IMG/VR virus record: IMGVR_UViG_3300029827_000001
Coordinates: 1 to 64,000 of that record
From: a virus
Direction: 5' to 3' (one strand)
DNA: 64,000 nucleotides
In this document: positions 41,944 to 50,897 of the stretch, in pieces
How the letters are laid out: each line of letters starts with the position of its first letter
Position numbering within the stretch: position 1 is the stretch's first letter
Program-made: the position numbers and the translations under genes
Notes under the pieces: generated by a model
The model's input: only the letters and a program-made list of their open reading frames with translations
The model's database searches: none
Told to the model about the DNA's origin: nothing

Positions 41944-42490
41944 TAGGTACTTAGAAAGTTTGATAGGTCAAGAGGATAAAGTCCAAGTCGAAGTAAACGT
42001 TGCGGCAGCGGTAATAATGAGACTTGATGACACAGGAAGTCCCGAAGTACTGTTGATTCAAAGAGCCAGAGAAGATCATTGGCCCAGTCACTGGGAATTT
42101 CCTAGAGGAAAATGTGATCAAGGACCAGATGAGAAACTATACCCTTGTTTGAAAAGGGAAATAAAAGAAGAAACTGGACTTGATGTTATCCCTGTTAGGT
42201 TTATAAACAAATTCGAGTATCTGGCAGATGGGGGAACTAGGAGATCAACTCAGTATAACTATTTATGTAAAATGAAAGATCCTGGTCAACCTATTAAGTT
42301 ATCAAAAGAGCATCAAGACTATCGTTGGGTAAGAACTGCTGGAGAAGTTGAGCTTATGGTTAATGCAGGTGAGATGAAGAAGACTCTTGTAAAAGTTTTT
42401 GATTCAGACCATAAAGTAGTAACATATCCTGAGAACGGAGCAACTGAGAAGATTGAAGAATCCATTGAGAAACTATTAGGAAAAATATGA
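41930..42490 (+). CDS. Nudix hydrolase with N-terminal leader
   Basis: Nudix enzymes hydrolyse nucleoside diphosphates linked to another group (damaged NTPs, ADP-ribose, NAD, RNA caps). The Nudix box begins at G-K-C-D-Q-G-P-D-E-K near residue 60 and continues with the catalytic R-E-I-K-E-E-T-G-L (about 75-83). Before the Nudix fold is a leader, I-L-D-R-Y-L-E-S-L-I-G-Q-E-D (3-16), absent from ordinary enzymes and like those of two virion-region proteins. The C-terminal 40 residues are an extra helical extension. Confidence 0.85.
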   Translation: MKILDRYLESLIGQEDKVQVEVNVAAAVIMRLDDTGSPEVLLIQRAREDHWPSHWEFPRGKCDQGPDEKLYPCLKREIKEETGLDVIPVRFINKFEYLADGGTRRSTQYNYLCKMKDPGQPIKLSKEHQDYRWVRTAGEVELMVNAGEMKKTLVKVFDSDHKVVTYPENGATEKIEESIEKLLGKI

Positions 42491-42957
42491 AACTTATAAT
42501 TAGACAAACTGGATTTTTTCTATCATTAACTGGACTAAAACCATTTAGGACACCTGCAATAGTAGATATTTCAAAAGTAAATCTTAACACTCTCAAACTT
42601 GAATTGAAGCAACAAGGAGTTGGGAAGTATGAGATTTCTGAGGAACCTTATCTTCCCATATCTATAGAACCAGATAAAAAACCAGCGGTTAGTGATAGTT
42701 CAAATAAGTTAAATGAGATACATAAAATGTTGAGTCAATTGTTGTCTAGACAACCAACAGTTGAGCATCATTATCATGCTGCTGTACAAACTTTAGATAG
42801 ATTGGTTGAAGAGAAATCTGAACCTGATATAGAAGAATTTATTCCTGATATTGATCTTGAAGAATTCTCAGATGTTGAACTAGAATATAGAACTGAGAAA
42901 TCTGAAGATGCATTTGGTACAGCAGAAGCATTAAGAAAACTAAAAGGAGATAAATAG
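42487..42957 (+). CDS. hypothetical protein, 156 aa
   Basis: N-terminal beta strands, a middle helix with H-H-Y-H and an acidic second half (E-E-F-I-P-D-I-D-L-E-E-F). The stop is next to the start of the actin-like gene, so it may be a partner. Not recognised. Confidence 0.6.
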   Translation: MKLIIRQTGFFLSLTGLKPFRTPAIVDISKVNLNTLKLELKQQGVGKYEISEEPYLPISIEPDKKPAVSDSSNKLNEIHKMLSQLLSRQPTVEHHYHAAVQTLDRLVEEKSEPDIEEFIPDIDLEEFSDVELEYRTEKSEDAFGTAEALRKLKGDK

Positions 42958-44046
42958 ATGAGTGATGAGAAGAAAAATGGCATCATCGAAGAACCTGCCA
43001 AGCAACCTCCACCGCCACCTCCAAAGAAAGAAGATAGTAGATTATTTGTAGGTCTAGATTGTGGGACAATGAATATATGTTGTGCTAGGAGTGATAATAA
43101 TGTAGTTAAAATTACTAGAAATGTTTTTCTTCCCTTAAATGATGAGTCGATCTCAATGTCTGAACTATCGAATATCAGCTATGTCAAATCGGATGATAAC
43201 GATTTATTTATTATAGGGGAAGATGCATTTAAATTTGCAAATATATTTGGTCAAGCTGTTTCAAGACCTATGGAGAAGGGACTAATTTCTCCAAAGGAGA
43301 TATCTGCTATTGATGTTCTAACATTAATAATTAGAGATTTAATAGGTCCAATAAAAGGTAAAGATGTATACTGTGCATATAGTATTCCTGCTGAAGCAAT
43401 TGATGAAAGTAGATCTGTTGTTTATCATACGAGAGTATTTGGAAGAATTCTCAGTGCACTTGGTATAAATCATAGACCAGTTAATGAAGGTGCAGCAATC
43501 ATATATTCTGAATGTAGTCAGGAGAGGTTCTCTGGAGTTGGCATATCTTTTGGAGCTGGAATGTGTAACGTTGCAATAATGTATAAAGGTGTAGAAGTAT
43601 TAAAATTTTCAACTTCAAGAAGCGGAGACTATATTGATAATTCTGTGGCTGAGTCTCTTAGTATAGTTCCTAATAGAGTTACCTCTTTAAAGGAAAGAAA
43701 ACTAGATTTAGCTAAGGGATTTGTAGCTGAGAAAGACAAAAAAATTAGGAGAGTTTTGGAAGCAATTGAGTATTACTATAATGCTCTTATAAATTATACT
43801 ATAAAGAAGATAATTAATGAATTTAATGAAAAAGTTGATATTGAAGTTGATGAAAGTTTGCCAGTCATTATATCTGGAGGAACTTCAATGCCAAACGGAT
43901 TCCTGGAACTATTCAAATCTACAATATCTCAATATGAGTTGCCTTTTGGAGTAAGTGAAGTTAGACGAGCAAAAAATCCACTTACTTCAGTTGCAAACGG
44001 TTTACTAGTATTGACACTTGCAGATTTTTCCGGAACAAAAAAATAA
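42958..44046 (+). CDS. actin-like ATPase (ParM/MreB superfamily)
   Basis: Filament-forming ATPase. Phosphate-1 loop G-L-D-C-G-T-M (32-38), connect-1 near A-Y-S-I-P-A-E-A, phosphate-2 loop S-F-G-A-G-M-C-N-V near 200, and adenosine motif I-I-S-G-G-T-S-M-P near 305. 362 aa is normal for the fold. The first 26 residues hold a run of six prolines, not seen in ParM. Known phage actins segregate or position DNA and virions. GGAGATAAATAG before ATG. Confidence 0.85.
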   Translation: MSDEKKNGIIEEPAKQPPPPPPKKEDSRLFVGLDCGTMNICCARSDNNVVKITRNVFLPLNDESISMSELSNISYVKSDDNDLFIIGEDAFKFANIFGQAVSRPMEKGLISPKEISAIDVLTLIIRDLIGPIKGKDVYCAYSIPAEAIDESRSVVYHTRVFGRILSALGINHRPVNEGAAIIYSECSQERFSGVGISFGAGMCNVAIMYKGVEVLKFSTSRSGDYIDNSVAESLSIVPNRVTSLKERKLDLAKGFVAEKDKKIRRVLEAIEYYYNALINYTIKKIINEFNEKVDIEVDESLPVIISGGTSMPNGFLELFKSTISQYELPFGVSEVRRAKNPLTSVANGLLVLTLADFSGTKK

Positions 44047-44063
44047 AATAGGAGGAGTTAACA

Positions 44064-44468
44064 ATGAAGCCAGAGAATATGGTAGATCTTATACTAGATG
44101 GAAAGTATAATAAAGTTAAAAAGGCTGAAAAAATTACTGATAGGTTACTAGAGTTTGAAGATGTTGAAACTACAACAGGCACTGATGTTGGAGATTCTTC
44201 TGGTCAACTATCTCCAGTTGATGATCTGAAAGATAAAAGAAAAGAAGACATCGCTGAAAAAATCAATACGGCCTTGAAAGAAGCTGATGAACTTACTGCT
44301 GATGATTTTAAAGACTACTTTGATGACCTCAAGAAGAAGGGTCTGACTGATGAAGATAAACTAAAGGGTATGCTTAGTCGGGCAAAAGAAATTGCGAAGA
44401 AGCAAGGTAAAGAGAATGATAAGCAAGCGGTTATGGGAATTATGCAAGGTTTCATGGGTGGAAAATAA
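44064..44468 (+). CDS. small acidic partner of the actin-like gene, 134 aa
   Basis: Very charged and helical, with K-K-A-E-K near residue 20 and a C-terminal half of L-T-A-D-D-F, G-L-T-D-E-D helices ending G-F-M-G-G-K. It follows the actin gene by 17 bases with its own GGAGGAG site. It could be a filament adaptor of ParR type or a scaffold-like protein; sequence does not decide. Confidence 0.55.
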   Translation: MKPENMVDLILDGKYNKVKKAEKITDRLLEFEDVETTTGTDVGDSSGQLSPVDDLKDKRKEDIAEKINTALKEADELTADDFKDYFDDLKKKGLTDEDKLKGMLSRAKEIAKKQGKENDKQAVMGIMQGFMGGK

Positions 44469-44494
44469 TCGAATTTTCGAAAGGGGTTTGACAA

Positions 44495-45754
44495 GTGAGG
44501 AAAAGATTAAGGTACTCAGAGCAGCCCGTAGTAAAGGAGATAACGACTTCTGAACTAAAAAGGTTTGGCCTATCAGAAGATTCAGTAAGGTTGGTTGAAA
44601 GAATTGAGGAACTACGATCTGACCCTCCAAATATAATTATTGCTGAGTGTATCAAGACTGCTCACTTCATTCAAAATAAGTTTAAACAGCAAGTAGTAAG
44701 AAAGAAGAATAGATATGTAATGGGTCTCGGAGTCTATGAGCAGCTAAAATTTGAACCAAGATTAAGATCGAAGATTCTGAAACCTGCTAATGTAAAGTTT
44801 AAAAATATATATAGACCATATACTGGTCAAGATCTTGAGGATGAAACTTTACTAGTCTGGAGAACTGGAGGGATAGGAGATCTTCTTTTCATTCAACCAA
44901 ATTTAAATTATCTCAAAGAAATATATCCAACCTGTGAAATAATTCTTGGGTGTGGTCCTCAATATCAAGCAATGGTTGAGGATTGGCCTTCCGTTGATAA
45001 GATTCTAGATCTACCATTTCCATTTCAATATTTAATTCGTTCTGATTATCACGCGGTATTTGAAGGAGTTATTGAAAGATGTAAAGAAGCACAAATTACT
45101 AATGCTTATAACTTGTTTACTAGATGGTTAGGGTTGGATTTACCAAAAGAAAAGCTCCTTCCTAAGCAAACTGTAAAAGCTGATAAAGTTGAAGAATGTA
45201 AAAGAATACTAGAAGATGAATGGAATTTGGAAGGTATAGATTTTATTATAATTCAACTAAGAGCTAGTTCTCCCGTTAGGTCTCCTCGCTTAGGTCTTTG
45301 GGGTGATATAATAAATCGTATAACAAAGAATGACCATGTAGTAATTATTACTGATGCTCCTCATTATGCGAAGGAGATAGATTTTTTAATTGACAAGTTT
45401 ATAAAAGATAAAGACCTTGTGTTTAATTTTGCTCGTCATTCGAAAAGTTTAGATTATACAATTGCTCTCACATCTTTAGCAAAGATGGCAATATCAACTG
45501 ATACTGCGTTGATGCATCTTGCTGCTGCTCTAGATGTTAAGAGTTTTGGAATATATGGACCTTTTCCTGGAGAGATTCGACTTACTACTTATCCAAAAGC
45601 TAGATGGATAAATGTTCAATTACATTGTACTCCATGCTTTTTACATGGTCATAAACCCTGTCCGAACTCAGCATTAGATGGAACCTCTAAGTGTTATGAA
45701 GAGTTGAATTTAGATGAGTTTGCTGAAAAGGTTGAGGAACTCTATAATGATTAA
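44495..45754 (+). CDS. GT9-family glycosyltransferase (heptosyltransferase-like)
   Basis: W-R-T-G-G-I-G-D-L-L-F-I-Q-P near residue 125 is the family N-terminal motif; L-I-I-Q-L-R-A-S and A-I-S-T-D-T-A-L-M-H-L-A-A-A-L near 345 are the donor site, and the C-terminus has C-T-P-C-F-L-H-G-H. Transfers a sugar (heptose in LPS enzymes) from a nucleotide donor. The 110-residue N-terminal extension is unusual. GTG start behind AAGGGG. Donor and acceptor are unknown. Confidence 0.8.
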   Translation: MRKRLRYSEQPVVKEITTSELKRFGLSEDSVRLVERIEELRSDPPNIIIAECIKTAHFIQNKFKQQVVRKKNRYVMGLGVYEQLKFEPRLRSKILKPANVKFKNIYRPYTGQDLEDETLLVWRTGGIGDLLFIQPNLNYLKEIYPTCEIILGCGPQYQAMVEDWPSVDKILDLPFPFQYLIRSDYHAVFEGVIERCKEAQITNAYNLFTRWLGLDLPKEKLLPKQTVKADKVEECKRILEDEWNLEGIDFIIIQLRASSPVRSPRLGLWGDIINRITKNDHVVIITDAPHYAKEIDFLIDKFIKDKDLVFNFARHSKSLDYTIALTSLAKMAISTDTALMHLAAALDVKSFGIYGPFPGEIRLTTYPKARWINVQLHCTPCFLHGHKPCPNSALDGTSKCYEELNLDEFAEKVEELYND

Positions 45755-46577
45755 AATTGCAGTTACTATACGCAATCGACTTGCGATTACAAAAAAATGT
45801 GTAGCTGCGATTAAGAAACACTCAAAAATTCCTCATCAATTATATTTATATAATAACTCTACTAGTCATCTTATAAAAGAACATTTTGAGTATGCATATA
45901 ATCTCTACAGGCAAGGTTTAGTCACTCAGGTAACTTTTAATACAGATGCTAGTACATATAAAGCATTTAGTAAAGCTTCTGCATTAAATGCTTTCGGATT
46001 AGCTCATGAACAAGATCCAAACAAAGACAAATTTTACTACTTAGTATTTCTGGATAATGACGTTATTGTAACTCCAAATTGGGATTCTACTTTATATGAA
46101 GCCTGGAAATTTGTTAATGAAAAGAAATTATCTCATATAAAAGTAGTAGGTCAACTTCCTGGAGGAATAAAAAGTAGAACACCTTTAAAGACTACTGTTG
46201 CTGGATGTAATATGGCAACAGGAAAACTGGGTGGGTCTGGTCTATGGACTGTCAGATCAAATTTCTTTCGAGATGTTGGATTTCTTGAGATAAAAAATCT
46301 TATTGGCCATAATAAACGTCATGATCAGATGTACTGGAGTATAATGAATAGTAAGAATCATGGCAAAGATTATATTCTAGGTGTTAGGAAGAAGATTGGC
46401 TATCACTGTGGATCTTATGCTGGATCCGTATGTAATGTTTTGACAAAATCTGGTAAGAATATAGATAAGAATGAAGCAATAAAATTTGAGTCTCAGGAGA
46501 AATTAATTGAGTCAATGACATTTGAAGAATTTTATGAGAGGATAAGCGAGGATCCAAAACTTCAACGAGGTTGGTAA
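45747..46577 (+). CDS. GT2-like glycosyltransferase (GT-A fold)
   Basis: N-terminal V-T-I-R-N-R-L-A-I-T-K-K-C and L-Y-L-Y-N-N-S are family strands; Y-L-V-F-L-D-N-D-V near residue 100 contains a D-x-D that would bind metal and donor sugar. ATG 45747 overlaps the GT9 stop. Confidence 0.7.
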   Translation: MIKIAVTIRNRLAITKKCVAAIKKHSKIPHQLYLYNNSTSHLIKEHFEYAYNLYRQGLVTQVTFNTDASTYKAFSKASALNAFGLAHEQDPNKDKFYYLVFLDNDVIVTPNWDSTLYEAWKFVNEKKLSHIKVVGQLPGGIKSRTPLKTTVAGCNMATGKLGGSGLWTVRSNFFRDVGFLEIKNLIGHNKRHDQMYWSIMNSKNHGKDYILGVRKKIGYHCGSYAGSVCNVLTKSGKNIDKNEAIKFESQEKLIESMTFEEFYERISEDPKLQRGW

Positions 46578-47494
46578 TGCAGGAAGCAGTCTTAATGGGT
46601 CCCTTTATTGGGGAGATGGGTTGGGAATTATTAAGGTTTGCTCCAATGCTCCCGTATATGAAGCTAAAGAAATATAAGAATCGAAATATAAAGTATATAA
46701 TCTTTACGAGGCCAGAGAGGTTTGACCTATATGGTGCTTGGGCAGATACTCTAGTGCCTCTTCGTATTGAAAATGACTATTACAAATATAAACCTGAATG
46801 CTTTAGAGCAATTGGTTTTTCAGTCGAGGACTATAAAAAATTAGCCCAACAGTTTAAACTACAATTTTCCAAAAGGTTTAAAATTGTTGAGCATATATTT
46901 CCCAACATAACTAAACCATCATACTTAAGAAAAAATCAATATCCACAAAAGTTAATGGTTTATGATTTTCGACCAAGAAAGTCTAACCGACTTTTGGTTA
47001 GTAAATATGTTCCTAATGATAAACCGGTTATAGTTCTTGGTCCTAGATTTAGGAAAGGGTTTAAAAGAAATTGGCCACATTGGCAGAAATTTTACAATAT
47101 GATTTCTATTAATAGCTGGTTAATGAATAATTTTCACTTTGTTATTTGTGGTAGAGAACCTGAGTATATCCCGGATGAGAAAGAAAGGTTTTTTGATATT
47201 AATAGTATTGAAGAAAGTGAAAGTAGTTCTCTAATTGGACTTACTCTTGAGACAATAAGGCGTTCTATATTAGTAGTTGGATCTCAATCTGCTATACCAA
47301 ATATTGGAATGATTTTAAAAGTTGAAGTACTACAGTGGGGCAATGAACCAAAAGAACATACGAAAACTTATAACGTATTTAATACGAAAGTACACTTCAT
47401 TACTGATAGGCAGTATCAAACAAAACCAGAAAAAGTTATCTCAGAAATGACGAAAATTCTAAAAACTAAACTTCATGAAGGAGTAAAGAAATGA
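46577..47494 (+). CDS. sugar-related hypothetical protein, 305 aa
   Basis: N-terminal V-L-M-G-P-F-I-G-E-M-G-W-E-L and later V-V-G-S-Q-S-A-I-P-N-I-G resemble GT-B-fold proteins of polysaccharide clusters, though the family is unclear. ATG 46577 shares its A with the previous stop. Its position in a GT run supports the reading. Confidence 0.5.
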   Translation: MQEAVLMGPFIGEMGWELLRFAPMLPYMKLKKYKNRNIKYIIFTRPERFDLYGAWADTLVPLRIENDYYKYKPECFRAIGFSVEDYKKLAQQFKLQFSKRFKIVEHIFPNITKPSYLRKNQYPQKLMVYDFRPRKSNRLLVSKYVPNDKPVIVLGPRFRKGFKRNWPHWQKFYNMISINSWLMNNFHFVICGREPEYIPDEKERFFDINSIEESESSSLIGLTLETIRRSILVVGSQSAIPNIGMILKVEVLQWGNEPKEHTKTYNVFNTKVHFITDRQYQTKPEKVISEMTKILKTKLHEGVKK

Positions 47495-47772
47495 GTGAAA
47501 ACGTATGGTTAATCTCGAATCGAAGAAGGGTAGATACATTAATCCGACAGTTTGAAGAGTATCGAATGATGGGATCTTATGGAGGAAAAATAAACTTTGG
47601 TGAAGGGATCCTTTTAGTTAGAGGTCTAGTAAATGAACTTGAAAGAGTAAACAAAGAACTAGAAAAGAAAGCGGATGAAGATGTTATTAAGAAACTGAAA
47701 GCCAGAAATGAGATTTTAGAAACAGAAATCAAGCATCTAAAGCAAAAGATACAAAGTTTAAAGGGAGAATAA
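47491..47772 (+). CDS. small coiled-coil protein, 93 aa
   Basis: N-terminal 40 residues basic and mixed, then a coiled coil (E-L-E-R-V-N-K-E-L-E-K-K and R-N-E-I-L-E-T-E-I-K-H). AAGGAG site; overlaps the previous stop by four bases. Confidence 0.6.
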   Translation: MSENVWLISNRRRVDTLIRQFEEYRMMGSYGGKINFGEGILLVRGLVNELERVNKELEKKADEDVIKKLKARNEILETEIKHLKQKIQSLKGE

Positions 47773-47773
47773 A

Positions 47774-48526
47774 ATGGCTCTTCCTATTGACTCAGTCTAC
47801 GCGGGTACTAATGTTAAAATAGCGGACGTACAAGCAAAATATAATGACTGCCTTACTTTATTTCCTGATATTCAAAATCAACTTAATATAGTCTCAGCAA
47901 ATGTAGCATCTATGTATAATGACTCAGTTGATGCAATTAGTACAGAGATAAGTGGTTTACTTGAACAGTATGGTATAAACTGTGCATCTAGAGCATACTT
48001 TGGTCAAGATGCTGATGACTTGATAACTAATAAGTATGATATATATAAGAAGATGCAGAGTGGAGATATATATGGGCCAATTACTAATACATTAGATAGT
48101 ATGCTTGATGAAACTGGTCCCTTTGACTGTAGTATACCAGCAATTGAAGCTTGGGTCAGGAGTCTATTTGATGGACTATCATTTGAGACAGATAGTCGTG
48201 TGGACCTTATGAATACAGTAAAAGATTTTATAAATAGTGCACAAGAATTTTTTGACGATGTAAATCGTGCCTTAGGATTCTTAGGAGAGTGGTTGGGGTG
48301 TGGTGAGCAAATGTTTGGCAACTTTGTTGATCTTGGGCCAGCCATGGAGACATATAATACATATGCTAATGAAACTTTTAGTGCAGTTCAAGATGCAAAA
48401 TCAATAACAGACAATCCAAAAGAAATTTATGACCGGTCAGTAGCACAAACGAAAGAAACATTAGGTTTACAAACAAGAATTGATGATCTTAAAAGTGAGG
48501 CAGATTCAATATTGACTATATTCTAG
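47774..48526 (+). CDS. hypothetical virion protein, 250 aa
   Basis: Starts A-L-P-I-D-S-V-Y, helical, with four Cys in the middle and an acidic character. It immediately precedes PAAR, the usual spot for spike or hub partners, so it is probably a tail or baseplate protein. Confidence 0.55.
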   Translation: MALPIDSVYAGTNVKIADVQAKYNDCLTLFPDIQNQLNIVSANVASMYNDSVDAISTEISGLLEQYGINCASRAYFGQDADDLITNKYDIYKKMQSGDIYGPITNTLDSMLDETGPFDCSIPAIEAWVRSLFDGLSFETDSRVDLMNTVKDFINSAQEFFDDVNRALGFLGEWLGCGEQMFGNFVDLGPAMETYNTYANETFSAVQDAKSITDNPKEIYDRSVAQTKETLGLQTRIDDLKSEADSILTIF

Positions 48527-48534
48527 GAGGTAAA

Positions 48535-48837
48535 ATGCCAGCAACTGCATATCTTACGTCCATTGGAGTTGGAACTTGTTGTTGTCATAATGATCCAAAG
48601 TGCAGATCCAAAACTGGGATGATTGTGACTGGTTCTCCAAATAAAGTTACAAATGGGTTACCAAACGCTAGACTCGGTGATTTATTCTTGGGAACTTGTG
48701 GTCATATATCTGTAATGGTAGGAGGATCACCAAATACTTTTGTGAACGGACTACCTCAGTGTAGAACTGGTGATCCTTTTTCAGGATGTATAGTTGGAGT
48801 AATTGTGACTGGTTCTCCAAACTCTATCACTAATTAG
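48535..48837 (+). CDS. PAAR-repeat spike tip protein
   Basis: Sharp tip on the phage tail spike (or T6SS-like tip) that punctures the host surface. The protein is 100 aa, as expected, with the repeated motif G-S-P-N-K/S-V/I-x-N-G-L-P-x-A/C-R-x-G-D near 35-50 and 66-80, and six Cys plus His that can hold the iron or zinc at the tip. GGAGG site. Should sit on the hub encoded at 10417-11376. Confidence 0.88.
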   Translation: MPATAYLTSIGVGTCCCHNDPKCRSKTGMIVTGSPNKVTNGLPNARLGDLFLGTCGHISVMVGGSPNTFVNGLPQCRTGDPFSGCIVGVIVTGSPNSITN

Positions 48838-48846
48838 ACAAAAAAA

Positions 48847-48865
48847 GGGAGGTGGGGAACCTCCC
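48847..48865 (-). terminator. convergent terminator hairpin
   Basis: Stem GGGAGGT/ACCTCCC with a five-base loop; T7 follows on the minus strand. Ends the minus-strand island that begins at 51173. Confidence 0.75.
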
Positions 48866-48888
48866 ATAAATCACCCCACCTGGTTGAG

Positions 48889-49260
48889 TTATGAAGATGC
48901 AGCCTCTTTTGGCCGCTTCTCTTCGAACATAATGACTTTACTCTCATCCACTTTCGGTCTGGTCTTAAATTTCCCTTCTCTTATATCTTTCTTATGCTGC
49001 TTCCACATCTCAATCTTTTCAACTCCGGTATCTAGAAGATCAGCAAAGAAGACTTGAGAATACGAGGATCCACACTGAGGACAAGACAAGTAAGATAGAG
49101 AATTATATGCACATCTACAATTCTCACACATCTTGGCGTTTGTCCAATTAGACACTGCTTCGATGGGAATTTCTCTCTTCTTGACATTGTCTTCATGGAT
49201 AAGAGAATAAACAACTACACCTATCAGTACCCCAACTACTAATACAATTAACGTCTGCAT
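48889..49260 (-). CDS. membrane-anchored zinc-ribbon protein, 123 aa
   Basis: An N-terminal helix (residues 3-20), then C-E-N-C and C-P-Q-C-G near residues 45 and 60 and a basic acidic C-terminus. A cytoplasmic or exported zinc domain on a membrane anchor. Confidence 0.65.
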   Translation of the reverse strand: MQTLIVLVVGVLIGVVVYSLIHEDNVKKREIPIEAVSNWTNAKMCENCRCAYNSLSYLSCPQCGSSYSQVFFADLLDTGVEKIEMWKQHKKDIREGKFKTRPKVDESKVIMFEEKRPKEAASS

Positions 49261-49276
49261 ATCTATCAGCCCCTTT

Positions 49277-49438
49277 CTATTTATTTATACATTTTGGACA
49301 GAGACCAGTTTTCAAGAATTTCTTTATTTCATCCTCATTTACAAACTGGTCTATTGACACATTTGAAAGACACATAGGACAACGTCCTTGCTTGTCTGAT
49401 TGAGATATACTCCTTTTTTGTTTGTTCTTGTCGTTCAT
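49277..49438 (-). CDS. zinc-binding protein, 53 aa
   Basis: R-C-P-M-C near residue 20 and L-C-P-K-C near 48, a single small zinc site joined by a helix. ATG 49438 overlaps the upstream stop (ATGA). Confidence 0.6.
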   Translation of the reverse strand: MNDKNKQKRSISQSDKQGRCPMCLSNVSIDQFVNEDEIKKFLKTGLCPKCINK

Positions 49439-49884
49439 ATTGGATACTCCCCTAAGTGTTCAAGTACCACTTGAGGATTTCCCTTCTTATTCTTCTTTTT
49501 TAGTTCTTTTAGTTCTTCCTCAAGGGGTTCAATCAACCTCTTTCTGACGTGGTTTGTCATCTCATTGAATTGGTCATAGAGATGAGGAGTTCGAGCGATT
49601 ATTTCTTCTTGAAAAGCTTCAACCATCTCTAGCTGGTTTTTCATGTGGTTTATTCTTTTAGACATCTCGGTAGACCCTTTGATGACTTCAATATTTGACT
49701 TTAGTGAGACGTTGGAGCTTTCGAGTACCAGCCTCATCTTTTTATGCATATTGGTCAGTGCAAGTATTAATATGATTAGTAATGTGAAAGAGACAACATT
49801 AAGCACTAGTTGTGTAAGCATAAAACGATGGACTGCTTTTGGTCCTGCTTCTGTAAATTTCTTATACCGTAACATCGTTAACAT
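49435..49884 (-). CDS. membrane protein with coiled-coil tail, 149 aa
   Basis: One hydrophobic helix (about residues 27-45), then a long coiled coil, E-L-K-E-L-K-K-K-N-K-K at the end. Likely anchored in the inner membrane with the coil in the cytoplasm or periplasm. Not recognised. Confidence 0.65.
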   Translation of the reverse strand: MLTMLRYKKFTEAGPKAVHRFMLTQLVLNVVSFTLLIILILALTNMHKKMRLVLESSNVSLKSNIEVIKGSTEMSKRINHMKNQLEMVEAFQEEIIARTPHLYDQFNEMTNHVRKRLIEPLEEELKELKKKNKKGNPQVVLEHLGEYPI

Positions 49885-49897
49885 AGGTGCTCTCCTT

Positions 49898-50203
49898 TCA
49901 CCTAGCTTGCTGTTTTAGTTCTTGAATCTCCTGGTTGCTTAGAGCACGTATTTGTATTACAGTAGCTGATGGTATTGCCAACCACAGACTTCTATGGAAA
50001 TAGTCTCCACCTGGATCCTCCAAGTAGCAATAGACAAAGGTCTCTTCCGGAGAGACTTTAAAATACTGAGTGTTGATGGATTGTATTGCCACCATAAACT
50101 CAGGGTCTCCAGCTCTTCTGTCTTGATTTGGCAACCAGTACTTATAGGTAATATTAAACATAAGTACCAGCATGATGATAAAACCTAAGAATTTCTTCCC
50201 CAT
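49898..50203 (-). CDS. membrane-anchored or secreted protein, 101 aa
   Basis: Signal-anchor helix near residues 5-20, then a beta-rich domain with one Cys. ATG 50203 has AAGGAGGATGCTA; ATG 50209 is too close to it. Function unknown. Confidence 0.6.
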   Translation of the reverse strand: MGKKFLGFIIMLVLMFNITYKYWLPNQDRRAGDPEFMVAIQSINTQYFKVSPEETFVYCYLEDPGGDYFHRSLWLAIPSATVIQIRALSNQEIQELKQQAR

Positions 50204-50218
50204 TAGCATCCTCCTTAT

Positions 50219-50377
50219 TTATTCATATTTTGGTAGATTTTCTTTCGCATACTCTTTTGCTCTCTCAAAAAGGTCGTCAATGGATTCATGCTCCATTATA
50301 TCGAAGGTTTCCATATGAGTTGCTTTGGTGGTATCAATTATTACTTCAATTCTAAATTGTCTTACTATTTCTGGCAT
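50219..50377 (-). CDS. small acidic protein, 52 aa
   Basis: One beta strand and helical acidic body (E-S-I-D-D-L-F-E-R-A-K-E-Y). GGAGATATAGAG before ATG 50377. Fills the gap between two exported proteins. Not recognised. Confidence 0.55.
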   Translation of the reverse strand: MPEIVRQFRIEVIIDTTKATHMETFDIMEHESIDDLFERAKEYAKENLPKYE

Positions 50378-50379
50378 CT

Positions 50380-50874
50380 CTATATCTCCTTCCTTCGGAG
50401 TAATAGGAAGACAAAGTCAGTAGTTATTCTAACCTCACTTTTGTTATAACGCCAACCTCCTATCCCTACTCCATATCCTGAAGCTTCATTGACTGTTTCA
50501 CTTCCTAGGAAAAGTACCTGATGAGCACCGTCATGACTTGCAAACTTTAGAATCCGATCCATTACGTCGTTGATGCTACATTTCTTTGGACCCGACATTC
50601 TTATAGTCAAAAATCCAATTGGTTCTAAACCTTCTGGCATTTCTTTGACCAGTTCGCTCTTAGATGTTGGTTCATACTTTCCGCTTAGATCATGTACCAC
50701 AATCAGCGCACAGATCTCATCAGGTTTAACTCCAGATTTCTCAAGTCTTTTAAAAACTTCGAATACTCCTTCTGGTGTACTTTCAAGAACTTCTGGAGAT
50801 TTCTGAGTTTCAGCAAAACAAGTTGTCGAAAACAGGACTAAAACTATCAGTATGACTTGCTTAGAAAAGTTCAT
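50380..50874 (-). CDS. secreted protein, 164 aa
   Basis: Clear signal peptide with cleavage near F-A-E (residue 21). Mature domain is alpha/beta with one Cys (K-C-S). Not recognised. AGGAGGAAAAG site. Confidence 0.65.
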   Translation of the reverse strand: MNFSKQVILIVLVLFSTTCFAETQKSPEVLESTPEGVFEVFKRLEKSGVKPDEICALIVVHDLSGKYEPTSKSELVKEMPEGLEPIGFLTIRMSGPKKCSINDVMDRILKFASHDGAHQVLFLGSETVNEASGYGVGIGGWRYNKSEVRITTDFVFLLLRRKEI

Positions 50875-50897
50875 AATTTCTTTTCCTCCTTAAAGAA

